Positions 35,900 to 43,753 of a stretch of 44,850 nt of DNA are shown one piece after another. Position 1 is the stretch's first letter. Every line of letters starts with the position of its first letter. The stretch is from an uncultured Bacteroidota bacterium. Its GTDB lineage: Bacteria; Bacteroidota; Bacteroidia; Chitinophagales; Chitinophagaceae. The translations under genes and the position numbers were made by a program. Below the pieces are notes generated by a model. The model had not been told where the DNA came from, made no database searches, and was given only the letters and a program-made list of their open reading frames with translations. The stretch spans positions 1-44,850 of the forward strand of contig CAIYKV010000147.1 of assembly GCA_903926855.1 (NCBI GenBank). Reading direction: 5' to 3'.

Positions 35900-36715
35900 T
35901 TATTTACCCCAGCCCCATTTCAGAAACTCAGGAAATGCAGAAGCCCAGGTTGACACATCATGCTTTCCCTCTTCCAGTTCTAAATAATGGATATGTTCCT
36001 CAGTATACCCTTTTGCTTTTAATTCAACAATCAGGTCCAGGGCATCATCAATAGAATCAATTATTCCGTTTTGATTCCTGTCAGCCGTCTCATCTAATCT
36101 GCCACATTCAATAAAAATTTTCAGCCAGGGATAAAAACCACCTTTTCGCACCTGTAAGTGCATTAATTTATCCTGTTCTTCATCATATCCATCCTCATAG
36201 CCTTTTCTCCGCCACCATAATGAAGGACTGAACAAACCTACTTTTCCGAATTCACTAGCCTGGTTCCATACAATATCCAAAGCACTTAATGCCCCTAAGG
36301 AAAATCCTGCAAATGATTTGTGTTTGAAAGTAGGTGTATTATATTTTTTACGAATAAATGGAATCAATTCATCAAAAATGAATTTGGAATAAAGTCCCGC
36401 TTTTGCCCCTCTCCCTTTATAATCAGCCGAATAAGCCGTTCCATATTCCATTCTTCTGTCGTGACCGCAATGAATTCCCACGCATAATAAAGGTTCAATG
36501 GAATTAGTGGCGAGTAACTCAGCAAGAATTTCTTCAAAGGGCATTTTTATCAGATCCTGGCCATCATTGATCAATAAAAGACTTAACGGAATCGTATTAT
36601 CTGATACAAGAGGAAGGTATACATCAACGATCACATGTCTTTCCAGGTATTCTGAGATAAGGGTGATTTGTTCTACGGTTACAGACGAAACTGTATTTGG
36701 GGTATTATCGGCCAT
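35900..36715 (-). CDS. Esterase of the PF00756 (EsterD/Fes) type with an EF-hand-like loop
   Basis: Alpha/beta hydrolase of 271 aa. Nucleophile Ser139 lies in FAGFSLGALSAL (GxSxG), and His252 in EEGKHDVSTWA; the acid is probably in ECGRLDETAD (Asp208 region). Directly after comes DRNQNGIIDSIDD (212-224), which fits the 12-residue EF-hand/dockerin calcium loop DxNxNGxIDxxD, placed between acid and His. No signal peptide is present, so it should be cytosolic. Divergent from the ATP-grasp gene across a 206-base gap. Possible substrates include feruloyl or siderophore-like esters; none can be proved. ATG at 36713-36715. Confidence 0.85.
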   Translation of the reverse strand: MADNTPNTVSSVTVEQITLISEYLERHVIVDVYLPLVSDNTIPLSLLLINDGQDLIKMPFEEILAELLATNSIEPLLCVGIHCGHDRRMEYGTAYSADYKGRGAKAGLYSKFIFDELIPFIRKKYNTPTFKHKSFAGFSLGALSALDIVWNQASEFGKVGLFSPSLWWRRKGYEDGYDEEQDKLMHLQVRKGGFYPWLKIFIECGRLDETADRNQNGIIDSIDDALDLIVELKAKGYTEEHIHYLELEEGKHDVSTWASAFPEFLKWGWGK

Positions 36716-36921
36716 ATTTTCAAAAATAATGTAATGGTAACAATTTATTTGAATAGAAATTTCAAAGAAGGCATATCTGGGATTGGGCTATGGTAAAATC
36801 CGCTTCCTGAAAAGAGGGGGGTTAGGTAAAAACGCTTTTTTTATTTCAATTCAGTTTTCTTAAATTGACAGTTAAAAGGCCCCAGGCACTGTTCGTTTTA
36901 CTCATCAAACACCTATGCATC

Positions 36922-37875
36922 ATGAAAAAGATTGGTATCTTATTTGGCCAGGAAAGAAGTTTTCCACTGGCTTTTGTTGAGAGAATCAACAGCAAAAATA
37001 TTCCCGGAATTACTGCTGAACCCGTTCGGATTGATAAAGTAATGCAGGGGGAACCCAGCGGTTATGCCGTTATTATTGACAGGATCAGCCAGGATATCCC
37101 TTTTTACCGGGCTTATCTTAAAAACGCAGCTTTATGTGGTACGGCAGTAATTAATAACCCTTTTTGGTGGAGTGCTGATGAAAAATTTTTCAATAATTGT
37201 CTGGCTACCAAAATTGATGTCCCAGTTCCTAAAACAGTGATTCTTCCTTCCAGGGATTTACCACCGGATACTTCTGATCAGTCATTTAGTAATCTGGCTT
37301 ACCCACTCGACTGGGAAGGGATATTTCAATATGTTGGCTTCCCTGCTTATATGAAACCTTTTGCAGGTGGCGGTTGGAAGAATGTTTATAAGCTGACCGA
37401 TATGGATGATTTTTTTGAAAAGCATAGTGAAACCAATCAATTAGTGATGTTGCTGCAGGAAGAGATCATTTTTGAAGAATATTATCGGTGTTATTGTATT
37501 GGCGGAAAACATGTTCGAATCATGTCTTATGAACCACGTAACCCGCACCACCTGCGATATGTAGCCGATTTCAAACCTTCAGCTGAAAAACTGAAACTCA
37601 TGGAAGATATTGTTCTTCGGATCAACAAATATCTTGGTTATGATTTCAATACGGTAGAACTGGCGCTTAGAGATGGTATTCCTTATGCCATTGATTTCTG
37701 TAATCCGGCACCGGATGCGGATATCAAAAGCGTTGGGCAGGAAAATTTTGACTGGGTAGTAGAAACCGCTGCCAACTATGCTATCGAAAAAGCACAATCA
37801 TTGGTAGAAGGTGGAGATAATTTAACCTGGGGTGAGTATATCAAAAGAGGGAGTACCGGCAAGAAATTATATTAA
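36922..37875 (+). CDS. ATP-grasp ligase-like protein
   Basis: From the ATG at 36922 the protein has 317 aa. The ATP-grasp fold is shown by AYMKPFAGGGWKNVYKL (Lys and Gly-rich loop), LLQEEIIFEEYYRCYCIGGKHVRIM (Glu hinge and second strand) and NTVELALRDGIPYAIDFCNPAPD (Mg-binding Glu and Asp/Asn). The N-terminal part is Rossmann-like (KKIGILFGQE). Such enzymes join a carboxylate and an amine or thiol through an acyl phosphate. It lies 83 bases before a GCS2-type ligase, so the two may catalyse successive ligations, by analogy with glutamate-cysteine ligase and glutathione synthetase. Product unknown. An upstream TTG at 36865 adds 19 residues without features and is not preferred. Confidence 0.85.
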   Translation: MKKIGILFGQERSFPLAFVERINSKNIPGITAEPVRIDKVMQGEPSGYAVIIDRISQDIPFYRAYLKNAALCGTAVINNPFWWSADEKFFNNCLATKIDVPVPKTVILPSRDLPPDTSDQSFSNLAYPLDWEGIFQYVGFPAYMKPFAGGGWKNVYKLTDMDDFFEKHSETNQLVMLLQEEIIFEEYYRCYCIGGKHVRIMSYEPRNPHHLRYVADFKPSAEKLKLMEDIVLRINKYLGYDFNTVELALRDGIPYAIDFCNPAPDADIKSVGQENFDWVVETAANYAIEKAQSLVEGGDNLTWGEYIKRGSTGKKLY

Positions 37876-37958
37876 ACAGTTAGTGTCTGCTGCTGACAGT
37901 CTGGTGGTGATTGAAATAAGCCAACCCATCAGTAATACATGATAAACCAAACCGTATT

Positions 37959-39068
37959 ATGGCAAATCTGAGTTACAAACATTTTACTTTAGGTGTTGAA
38001 GAAGAGTATATGGTACTTGACCCGGTTACGAGGGAATTGAAAAGTCATGAGCAAAAGATTGTAGTAGAGGGACAAAAAATCCTGAAAGACAAAGTAAAAG
38101 CAGAAATGCACCAGGCGGTTGTGGAAGTGGGTACAGATATTTGCAAGGATATTGAAGAAGCCTATAATGATGTTGCTTCACTGAGAGGCAATATCGCCCA
38201 GATCGCGGGTGATCTTGGTTTATGGGTAGGCGCTTCCGGAACCCATCCGTTTAGCCATTGGGAAACCCAACTGATTACGGACCATGTTCGTTATAACCAG
38301 ATTGTGAATGAGCTACAGGAAGCGGCGCGAAGTAACCTGATTTTTGGATTGCATGTGCATGTAGGCATGGAAGACCGAAAAATGGCCATCCATATCGCGA
38401 ACACAGCCCGTTATTTTTTACCCCATGTGTATGCACTTAGCACCAATTCTCCTTTTTGGGAGGGACGGGATACGGGGTATAAATCATTCCGTACAAAAAT
38501 ATTTGACAAATTTCCAAGGACAGGGATCCCCGATTATTTTGAAAGTATTGAGGCATATGAAAATTATGTAAACCTGCTTATCAAAACCAATTGTATTGAT
38601 AATGCGAAAAAGATATGGTGGGATCTTCGGGTGCATCCTTTTTTCAATACGGTTGAATACCGGATTTGTGATGTGCCGATGACCATAAATGAAACAATTA
38701 CAATCGCTGCGCTTTTTCAGGCAATTACAGCTAAAATTTATAAGCTAAGAAGTCAGAATATGAACTATATGATCTACCAAAGATCATTGATCAATGAGAA
38801 CAAATGGAGGGCCAGCAGGTATGGAATTGATGGCAGTCTTATTGATTTTGGTAAAGAAACCGAAGTAAATACCCGTTCCCTTATCTACGAATTGCTCGAT
38901 TTTGTAGATGATGTAGTGGATGAACTGGGTAGTCGCCATATCGTCAATCATGTAGCCCGGATCTTTGAAACGGGTACAGGTGCGGACCGCCAGTTGGCCG
39001 TTTTCAGGGAAAAAAATGACCTGATAAGCGTGGTTGACTATATTCATGACCAGTTTCTGGCAATTTAA
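37959..39068 (+). CDS. GCS2-family carboxylate-amine ligase (YbdK-like)
   Basis: The 369-aa protein matches the YbdK/GCS2 family: YKHFTLGVEEEYMVLDPVTR at the N-terminus with the catalytic glutamates, VGASGTHPFSHW, IFGLHVHVGMEDR, and DVPMTINETITIAAL. These enzymes are built like glutamate-cysteine ligase, and YbdK has weak gamma-glutamyl ligase activity, but the true substrates are mostly unknown. ATG at 37959. It follows the ATP-grasp gene by 83 bases on the same strand. Together they form a plausible two-step pathway for a gamma-glutamyl or similar amide. Confidence 0.9.
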   Translation: MANLSYKHFTLGVEEEYMVLDPVTRELKSHEQKIVVEGQKILKDKVKAEMHQAVVEVGTDICKDIEEAYNDVASLRGNIAQIAGDLGLWVGASGTHPFSHWETQLITDHVRYNQIVNELQEAARSNLIFGLHVHVGMEDRKMAIHIANTARYFLPHVYALSTNSPFWEGRDTGYKSFRTKIFDKFPRTGIPDYFESIEAYENYVNLLIKTNCIDNAKKIWWDLRVHPFFNTVEYRICDVPMTINETITIAALFQAITAKIYKLRSQNMNYMIYQRSLINENKWRASRYGIDGSLIDFGKETEVNTRSLIYELLDFVDDVVDELGSRHIVNHVARIFETGTGADRQLAVFREKNDLISVVDYIHDQFLAI

Positions 39069-39174
39069 TAACTTAGCCGGGAGATTGAATTGTTAAAGAA
39101 CCCTAAATAACAGGCAACGAACCTGCTTATTGGGGTATCTAACTATTGGCCAAACCTCTAAAACTACCCTATCT

Positions 39175-39711
39175 GTGACAGAGTACGAACTCATTGAAGG
39201 CTGCATCAGGCAGGATGCCCGTTGCCAGCGCATGCTTTTTGACAGGTATGCAGGCAAGATGATGGGCGTATGCCTAAGGTATGCAAATGACTCAATGGAA
39301 GCCGAGGACATGCTCCAGGATGCTTTTATTAAAGTTTTCCAGTATATAGGACAATTTAAGTTTGAGGGGGCTTTTGAGGGTTGGATCCGACGGATTGTTG
39401 TAAATACCGCGATTCGCCATCTGGAGAAGAAGAAATTGCATTTTAAGGATATTGATGACAATAGTCAGGATGCACCACAGATTGATCCTCAGGCCTATAC
39501 ACATCTGGGGCAGGATGATCTGATGAAACTGATTAACCAGTTACCGGAAGGCTACCGCATGGTATTTAACCTGAATGCGATTGAAGGATATAGCCATGAA
39601 GAAATTGCTGTGATGCTGAATATCCAACCGGGTACCAGCCGCAGTCAATTAGTAAAAGCACGTAAAATGCTGCAATACCAAATCATACAACTGCAAAAAA
39701 TTGCTGTATAG
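39175..39711 (+). CDS. ECF-type RNA polymerase sigma factor
   Basis: From the GTG at 39175 it has 178 aa; a TTG at 39130 would add 15 residues. There is no ATG start, and the typical opening TEYELIEGCIRQDARCQ follows the GTG directly. Region 2 is LRYANDSMEAEDMLQDAFIKVF ... FEGWIRRIVVNTAIRHLEKKK, and region 4 is LPEGYRMVFNLNAIEGYSHEEIAVML then RSQLVKARKML. The next gene begins one base after its stop. By analogy with other Bacteroidota sigma operons, the downstream membrane protein is the likely regulator of this sigma factor. Confidence 0.92.
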   Translation: MTEYELIEGCIRQDARCQRMLFDRYAGKMMGVCLRYANDSMEAEDMLQDAFIKVFQYIGQFKFEGAFEGWIRRIVVNTAIRHLEKKKLHFKDIDDNSQDAPQIDPQAYTHLGQDDLMKLINQLPEGYRMVFNLNAIEGYSHEEIAVMLNIQPGTSRSQLVKARKMLQYQIIQLQKIAV

Positions 39712-39712
39712 A

Positions 39713-41605
39713 ATGATCGATAATGAATTTGATAATTTCGTCAACGGTAAACTAAAGGACCATGAGGCACCTGTGCCTGCCGGGCTTTGGGATAAGTTGA
39801 AGGATAAGCAATTCGATGATTTTGTTGGCGATTCACTCAAAGACCAAACGGCAGCAGTACCGGATGGGCTTTGGGATAAAATTACAGATGCACAGTTTGA
39901 TCAGTTTTTAGGCAATACAATAAGTGAGTATACGGCGCCTGTTCCTGATGGACTTTGGGCAAAACTGGCTGATGCCAATTTTGATGCTTCTGTACAAGAT
40001 AAAATCGGCAATTATATTGCTCCTGTACCCGAAAGTTTATGGGGTAAAGTGGCTGATGCCCAGTTTGATGCTTTTGTAGGTAGTTCCTTAAAAGATTATA
40101 TAGCACCTGTGCCGGAAGGACTGTGGGAGAAAATTCACCCGGAAGAAAAAGAAGAAAGAAGGATATTTTATTTTCTCAGAATTCCGGCTGCTGCGATATT
40201 CATATTTGCCATTCTTATGGGCGGAACGGCTGCTTATATCTGGTTAAAACCACATTTTGATTCTTCTAGAATACCTGCTGTAACTGGCCTGAGTAAAAAC
40301 CATAATAAACAAGCAATTGATAGCCCAGCTAATACAATAGCACATGACAATCAACCGGAGCCGGTTTCGAATGCAAACACGAATAGTAATCATACTAATT
40401 CAACAGTTCCGGGAAAAGATATTTCTACGACTCCTGTTCCCAATGCACCAAATTCTATTGAGAAGAAAAAAGATATCCTGACTTCCAAAGATCAGGTTTC
40501 GCATGCACCATTGCCTTTTAATCAGGAAAACCTGCCTGTTGTGAACAATAATCATCTGCCTGCTTCAAAAAAGAACAGACTGGATGGTAGTATTGCTAAT
40601 AGGAATAATTTACTAAATGGTTCTGGTAATCCGCTTAGTTCCGGCGATCTGGCTATACAACAGCAGCCTGTTCCGCCTATTACTAAAATTGATTCAACTG
40701 ATGGAGGTAACAATCCCTATATATATATCCCTCCTTATCAGTCAAATTTCTCTGCGATTGCTACGATCCCCTTCCCTGCTTTTACTGGCCTGAGGGATTT
40801 TTCCGGAAAAGAACTTACAGATTATAAACATGCCAGTCAGATAAAAAGCAATATTATTTGTCCAAGTAACCGTAATAACCCCAATACCGATTGGTTTGCA
40901 GAAGTCTATGCTTCTCCTGATTTTGCCGTGAAAAGTTTTTCTAATGTATCAGCCAGTCAGCAATATCTTCTGAAAAAAGACAGTATTGAAAGTATGCGTG
41001 TCGGATTTACTGCCGGTATCAGATTGGTAAAACCGATCAATGAAAATTTTCTGATCAAAACAGGGATACAATATTCACAGATCAACCAGCAATATCTTTA
41101 TCGTACAGAGAATGAGATCAAAACCACGACGGTTGTAACGGTAAGAACCATTGTACGTGCGCCGGGTGATACGGTTGTGATTGCTGATACCAGTGTATTA
41201 CAACAGATTGGTTATAAAAACAATATTGCCAAGAACCGTTTTAGAAGTGTTGATGTACCTGTTATTATCGGATATCAGTTTGGGAATGAGGATATCAAAT
41301 TTGGCATCAATGCAGGTGTCATATTCAATCTTAGTTCCTGGTACCAGGGAGTAATCTTGGATACCTCACTTGCCATTGTACCGCTTACGAAGAGTAATAA
41401 TATGGTGTACAAAACAAATATCGGGATGGGTTTATATGCAGGATTTAGTATAACCAAGCAATTGAGTGAAGACCTGCATATTTTCTTTGAACCTTATTTC
41501 CGTTATAATCTATCGAATATGACCAGTAATCAATCACCTTATAACCAGAAATTTAGTGTTGGCGGATTGTCGATCGGGTTACGGTTTAATTTAAACAAGC
41601 AATAG
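39713..41605 (+). CDS. Membrane protein with five 28-residue cytoplasmic repeats and a C-terminal beta-barrel
   Basis: From the ATG at 39713, one base after the sigma stop, it has 630 aa. Residues 6-145 are five tandem repeats of exactly 28 residues (Phe at 6, 34, 62, 90, 118; Trp at 26, 54, 82, 110, 138), each of the form FDxFVxxxLKDxxAPVPxGLWDKLxDAQ. A basic ERR precedes one helix at 157-178 (PAAAIFIFAILMGGTAAYIW). Then comes a Asn/Ser/Pro-rich linker of about 200 residues, and a C-terminal porin-like beta-barrel (from about 390, ending GLSIGLRFNL). There is no signal peptide; the helix would anchor it in the inner membrane with the repeats inside. The repeats are the probable sigma-binding part, present once in many related proteins. 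Confidence 0.85.
   Translation: MIDNEFDNFVNGKLKDHEAPVPAGLWDKLKDKQFDDFVGDSLKDQTAAVPDGLWDKITDAQFDQFLGNTISEYTAPVPDGLWAKLADANFDASVQDKIGNYIAPVPESLWGKVADAQFDAFVGSSLKDYIAPVPEGLWEKIHPEEKEERRIFYFLRIPAAAIFIFAILMGGTAAYIWLKPHFDSSRIPAVTGLSKNHNKQAIDSPANTIAHDNQPEPVSNANTNSNHTNSTVPGKDISTTPVPNAPNSIEKKKDILTSKDQVSHAPLPFNQENLPVVNNNHLPASKKNRLDGSIANRNNLLNGSGNPLSSGDLAIQQQPVPPITKIDSTDGGNNPYIYIPPYQSNFSAIATIPFPAFTGLRDFSGKELTDYKHASQIKSNIICPSNRNNPNTDWFAEVYASPDFAVKSFSNVSASQQYLLKKDSIESMRVGFTAGIRLVKPINENFLIKTGIQYSQINQQYLYRTENEIKTTTVVTVRTIVRAPGDTVVIADTSVLQQIGYKNNIAKNRFRSVDVPVIIGYQFGNEDIKFGINAGVIFNLSSWYQGVILDTSLAIVPLTKSNNMVYKTNIGMGLYAGFSITKQLSEDLHIFFEPYFRYNLSNMTSNQSPYNQKFSVGGLSIGLRFNLNKQ
39728..40147 (+). repeat. Five tandem 84-bp coding repeats
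   Basis: The DNA encoding residues 6-145 of the five-repeat membrane protein has an exact 84-base period. The copies differ at many synonymous and some non-synonymous sites, so they are not recent duplications, yet spacing and the FD, APVP and GLW positions are kept. Confidence 0.9.
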
Positions 41606-41655
41606 CAGGCAACAAACTTAGAATAGATGGTATCTAATATGCGAGTGTAATTTTT

Positions 41656-42693
41656 ATGAAAAAAACAGTATTCATCATCGGGTCATCATTACTTCTTCTC
41701 TTTACTGCCTGCCAGAAAGAGATGTCAACTAATGATATTACCATTTACCCTGGTAATCCCTTGAATGATACGATTTGGACAAGAACCACACCTTCCAATG
41801 GCTCTGTAAATGATCTGGTAAATTATTTTCTCCCACAGGTAATTATCGATTCTTTTGATGCATCCAAATCAGATGTTACTTTAAGTTATGGCGATAGCCT
41901 ATCCATCAGTTTCCCGGCAGGTTCCTGTGTTGGAACTTCTGCTAATGGTGGTACACCGGGGGTTCCCAGCGGTAAAGTGCAATTACAGATATTACGACTC
42001 AAAACAAAAGGAGATTATATCAAGACATTCCGGCCTACTACCAGCAATGGGTATTTACTGGAAGCTGCCGGTGGATTTTTTATCAGGATTCTCTCAGAGG
42101 AAGGAAAAGAATTGGCACTGGCACCGGGTGCAACTGTCAAGTTATCTTTTAGTGATATTGATCCTGTTAAACCCAATATGCAGGCATTTTATGGAAAGGA
42201 AACATACCCGCTCCCTGCCAATAGTGTTATTGATACTGGTTTTACCTGGATGCGGGATACAGATACGAGTTGGCTGAGTACTTTTCAAAGACCGTCTACA
42301 ATTTCCGGCAATGCCATCATTAATGGGTATACGATCAATGTCAAAAATCTTCGTTGGGTAGCTGCGGAAAGATATATTGACAGTACTGCTAAAAAAGCAA
42401 AGATTTTCGCGATTCTTCCACCCAATTTCACCAATAAGAATACCGCTGTATTTGCCGTATTCATGAATCAGAAAACCATCGTAAACTTGACACCTGAATT
42501 CTCTTCCAGATCCTTCACTGCTAATAATATTCCAATAGGCAGTAAGATCCGTTTAATCACGGTTTCTAAAATCGGGGATGATTTTTATATGGGTACAAAA
42601 GATATTAATGATTTGGGGACGAATACAATTTTCTCTATTTCTCCTGATAAAATGGGAGTCACGGGTATTCTTACCTATTTAAACAGCTTATAA
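41656..42693 (+). CDS. Lipoprotein of the ECF-sigma operon, 345 aa
   Basis: The signal MKKTVFIIGSSLLLLFTAC ends in a lipobox with Cys19 as lipid-bearing residue. The next residues QKEMST resemble the Bacteroidota surface-lipoprotein export signal (Gln/Lys followed by acidic residues). The mature part is beta-rich with no domain I recognise; KPNMQAFYGKETYPLP and NITPEF-like strands suggest an Ig- or ZU5-like fold, but this is only an impression. It lies 50 bases after the five-repeat protein and is probably the third gene of the sigma operon, perhaps a surface partner of the barrel. A terminator follows. Confidence 0.8.
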   Translation: MKKTVFIIGSSLLLLFTACQKEMSTNDITIYPGNPLNDTIWTRTTPSNGSVNDLVNYFLPQVIIDSFDASKSDVTLSYGDSLSISFPAGSCVGTSANGGTPGVPSGKVQLQILRLKTKGDYIKTFRPTTSNGYLLEAAGGFFIRILSEEGKELALAPGATVKLSFSDIDPVKPNMQAFYGKETYPLPANSVIDTGFTWMRDTDTSWLSTFQRPSTISGNAIINGYTINVKNLRWVAAERYIDSTAKKAKIFAILPPNFTNKNTAVFAVFMNQKTIVNLTPEFSSRSFTANNIPIGSKIRLITVSKIGDDFYMGTKDINDLGTNTIFSISPDKMGVTGILTYLNSL

Positions 42694-42729
42694 ATAGTTC
42701 AATTTTGAACGCTTACCGGGGGGTATGCT

Positions 42730-42755
42730 ATAAGGGTTGCGAGAGCAGCCCTTAT
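42730..42755 (+). terminator. Terminator of the ECF-sigma operon
   Basis: ATAAGGGTTGC (42730-42740) pairs with GCAGCCCTTAT (42745-42755) over a four-base loop, with one G-U pair, and is followed by TTAGTTT. It lies 37 bases after the lipoprotein stop. Confidence 0.75.
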
Positions 42756-42758
42756 TTA

Positions 42759-42829
42759 GTTTAGGGTTAGGGTTTTAGGGTTTAGGGTTGTTGGGGGTTT
42801 ACAGTTGGGAGTTGTTGGGGTTGTTAGGG
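42759..42829. repeat. Telomere-like G-rich tract with about 7-bp spacing
   Basis: G runs stand at 42764, 42770, 42778, 42785, 42793, 42807, 42817 and 42827 in TTTAGGG/TTAGGG-like sequence. The first four triplets (42764-42787) fit the G3-N3-G3-N5-G3-N4-G3 quadruplex pattern. The tract lies between the operon terminator and the converging minus-strand gene, whose stop codon (42824-42826) it touches. Confidence 0.85.
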
Positions 42830-43753
42830 AGTTTTGAAATCGAAGAGGGTGGCGGTGAAGAGGGCTCTTTCACGCTTTTTGAAGATGACGTCCCAGTCGC
42901 CTCTGTAGCGGAGGATTTTGGGAACAATCAGGCCATTAAAACGGGTCATTTCTACTTCCATACTTACTTCAAAATCATATACCCCTGCTTTATAGCTGAG
43001 TGAGTAATTACGGGCCAATACTTCAAGGGTTTTCATATCAAACCAGGTGACCATCTGATCCATCACTATCCGGCTGTTTTTTAGGAAACCGAGGTCTTCT
43101 TTTGGCGCGATGGTAAATACATAACATAGCACTCCGTGTAATTCCTGCACATCTAATCGGTAATCATACAATTTATGGGCGCTTTCATCATACAGATCCA
43201 GTTTTTCACCAATCAGAGGAATTCCTTTTATTTTTTTGCCTGGATTAAAGAACAACATTTTCAATTGCTCTTTGCGCTTTTCCATTCCGCTTTTATCATT
43301 GGTTGTCAGGTTTCTTCCTTTGACAATATTGTTTTCGCCACATATTTTGCCTTTGGTAAAAAAGAGTCCTGCATATAGTTCCGGCGTCATATAATTGAAC
43401 TTGCCATCGCTATCATAAAAATCACCAATAATTTTTTCTTCCAGTACATCCATTGTGCGGCAATCCCCTATTCTATTCTGTCTGGTTTTGCTGAACAAAG
43501 AAGCTTTTACACCGCCTTTTTTATCCAGCATTTTAATGTCATTATAGGAACTGAATCCAATTACGTGAAGATTGCGAAATGCTTTGTAGAAAGTAGTGTC
43601 TTCTTTTATTTGGGATAATAATTTCTTGTAATCGAAATTATTACGAACCACCACTTCGCTTAAAGTAAAACGATGTTCATCAATTATTACAGAACTATCC
43701 TGCGCCGTAGCCAATTTTGCAAAGAATAAAAGCAGGATCAGGTAGTATCTCAT
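42824..43753 (-). CDS. Uncharacterised secreted protein, 309 aa
   Basis: A signal peptide (residues 1-18, ending LATAQ) leads a protein with no family I can name. The opening VIIDEHRFTLSEVVVRNNFDYKKLLSQIKEDTTFYKAFRNL resembles the N-terminal region of other Bacteroidota periplasmic proteins in which such a segment precedes a beta-rich domain; the C-terminal half (MVTWFDMKTLEVLARNYSLSY ... VSMEVEMTRFNGLIVPKILRYRG) has the alternation of a LolA-like open barrel. Two Cys (GDCRTM, KICGEN) could pair. Its ATG overlaps the stop of the peptide deformylase gene (ATGA), so it is translated from the ruvX-def message. Confidence 0.78.
   Translation of the reverse strand: MRYYLILLLFFAKLATAQDSSVIIDEHRFTLSEVVVRNNFDYKKLLSQIKEDTTFYKAFRNLHVIGFSSYNDIKMLDKKGGVKASLFSKTRQNRIGDCRTMDVLEEKIIGDFYDSDGKFNYMTPELYAGLFFTKGKICGENNIVKGRNLTTNDKSGMEKRKEQLKMLFFNPGKKIKGIPLIGEKLDLYDESAHKLYDYRLDVQELHGVLCYVFTIAPKEDLGFLKNSRIVMDQMVTWFDMKTLEVLARNYSLSYKAGVYDFEVSMEVEMTRFNGLIVPKILRYRGDWDVIFKKRERALFTATLFDFKTP

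Noticed and set aside
35868-35902. Hairpin TAAGTTT/AAACTTA as terminator between the Oar-like gene and the esterase
   Set aside because: Only 7 AT-rich pairs with a loop of over 20 bases, too weak to call.
42759-42829. Chromosome telomere or linear-replicon end
   Set aside because: The tract is short, irregular and flanked by ordinary genes on both sides.
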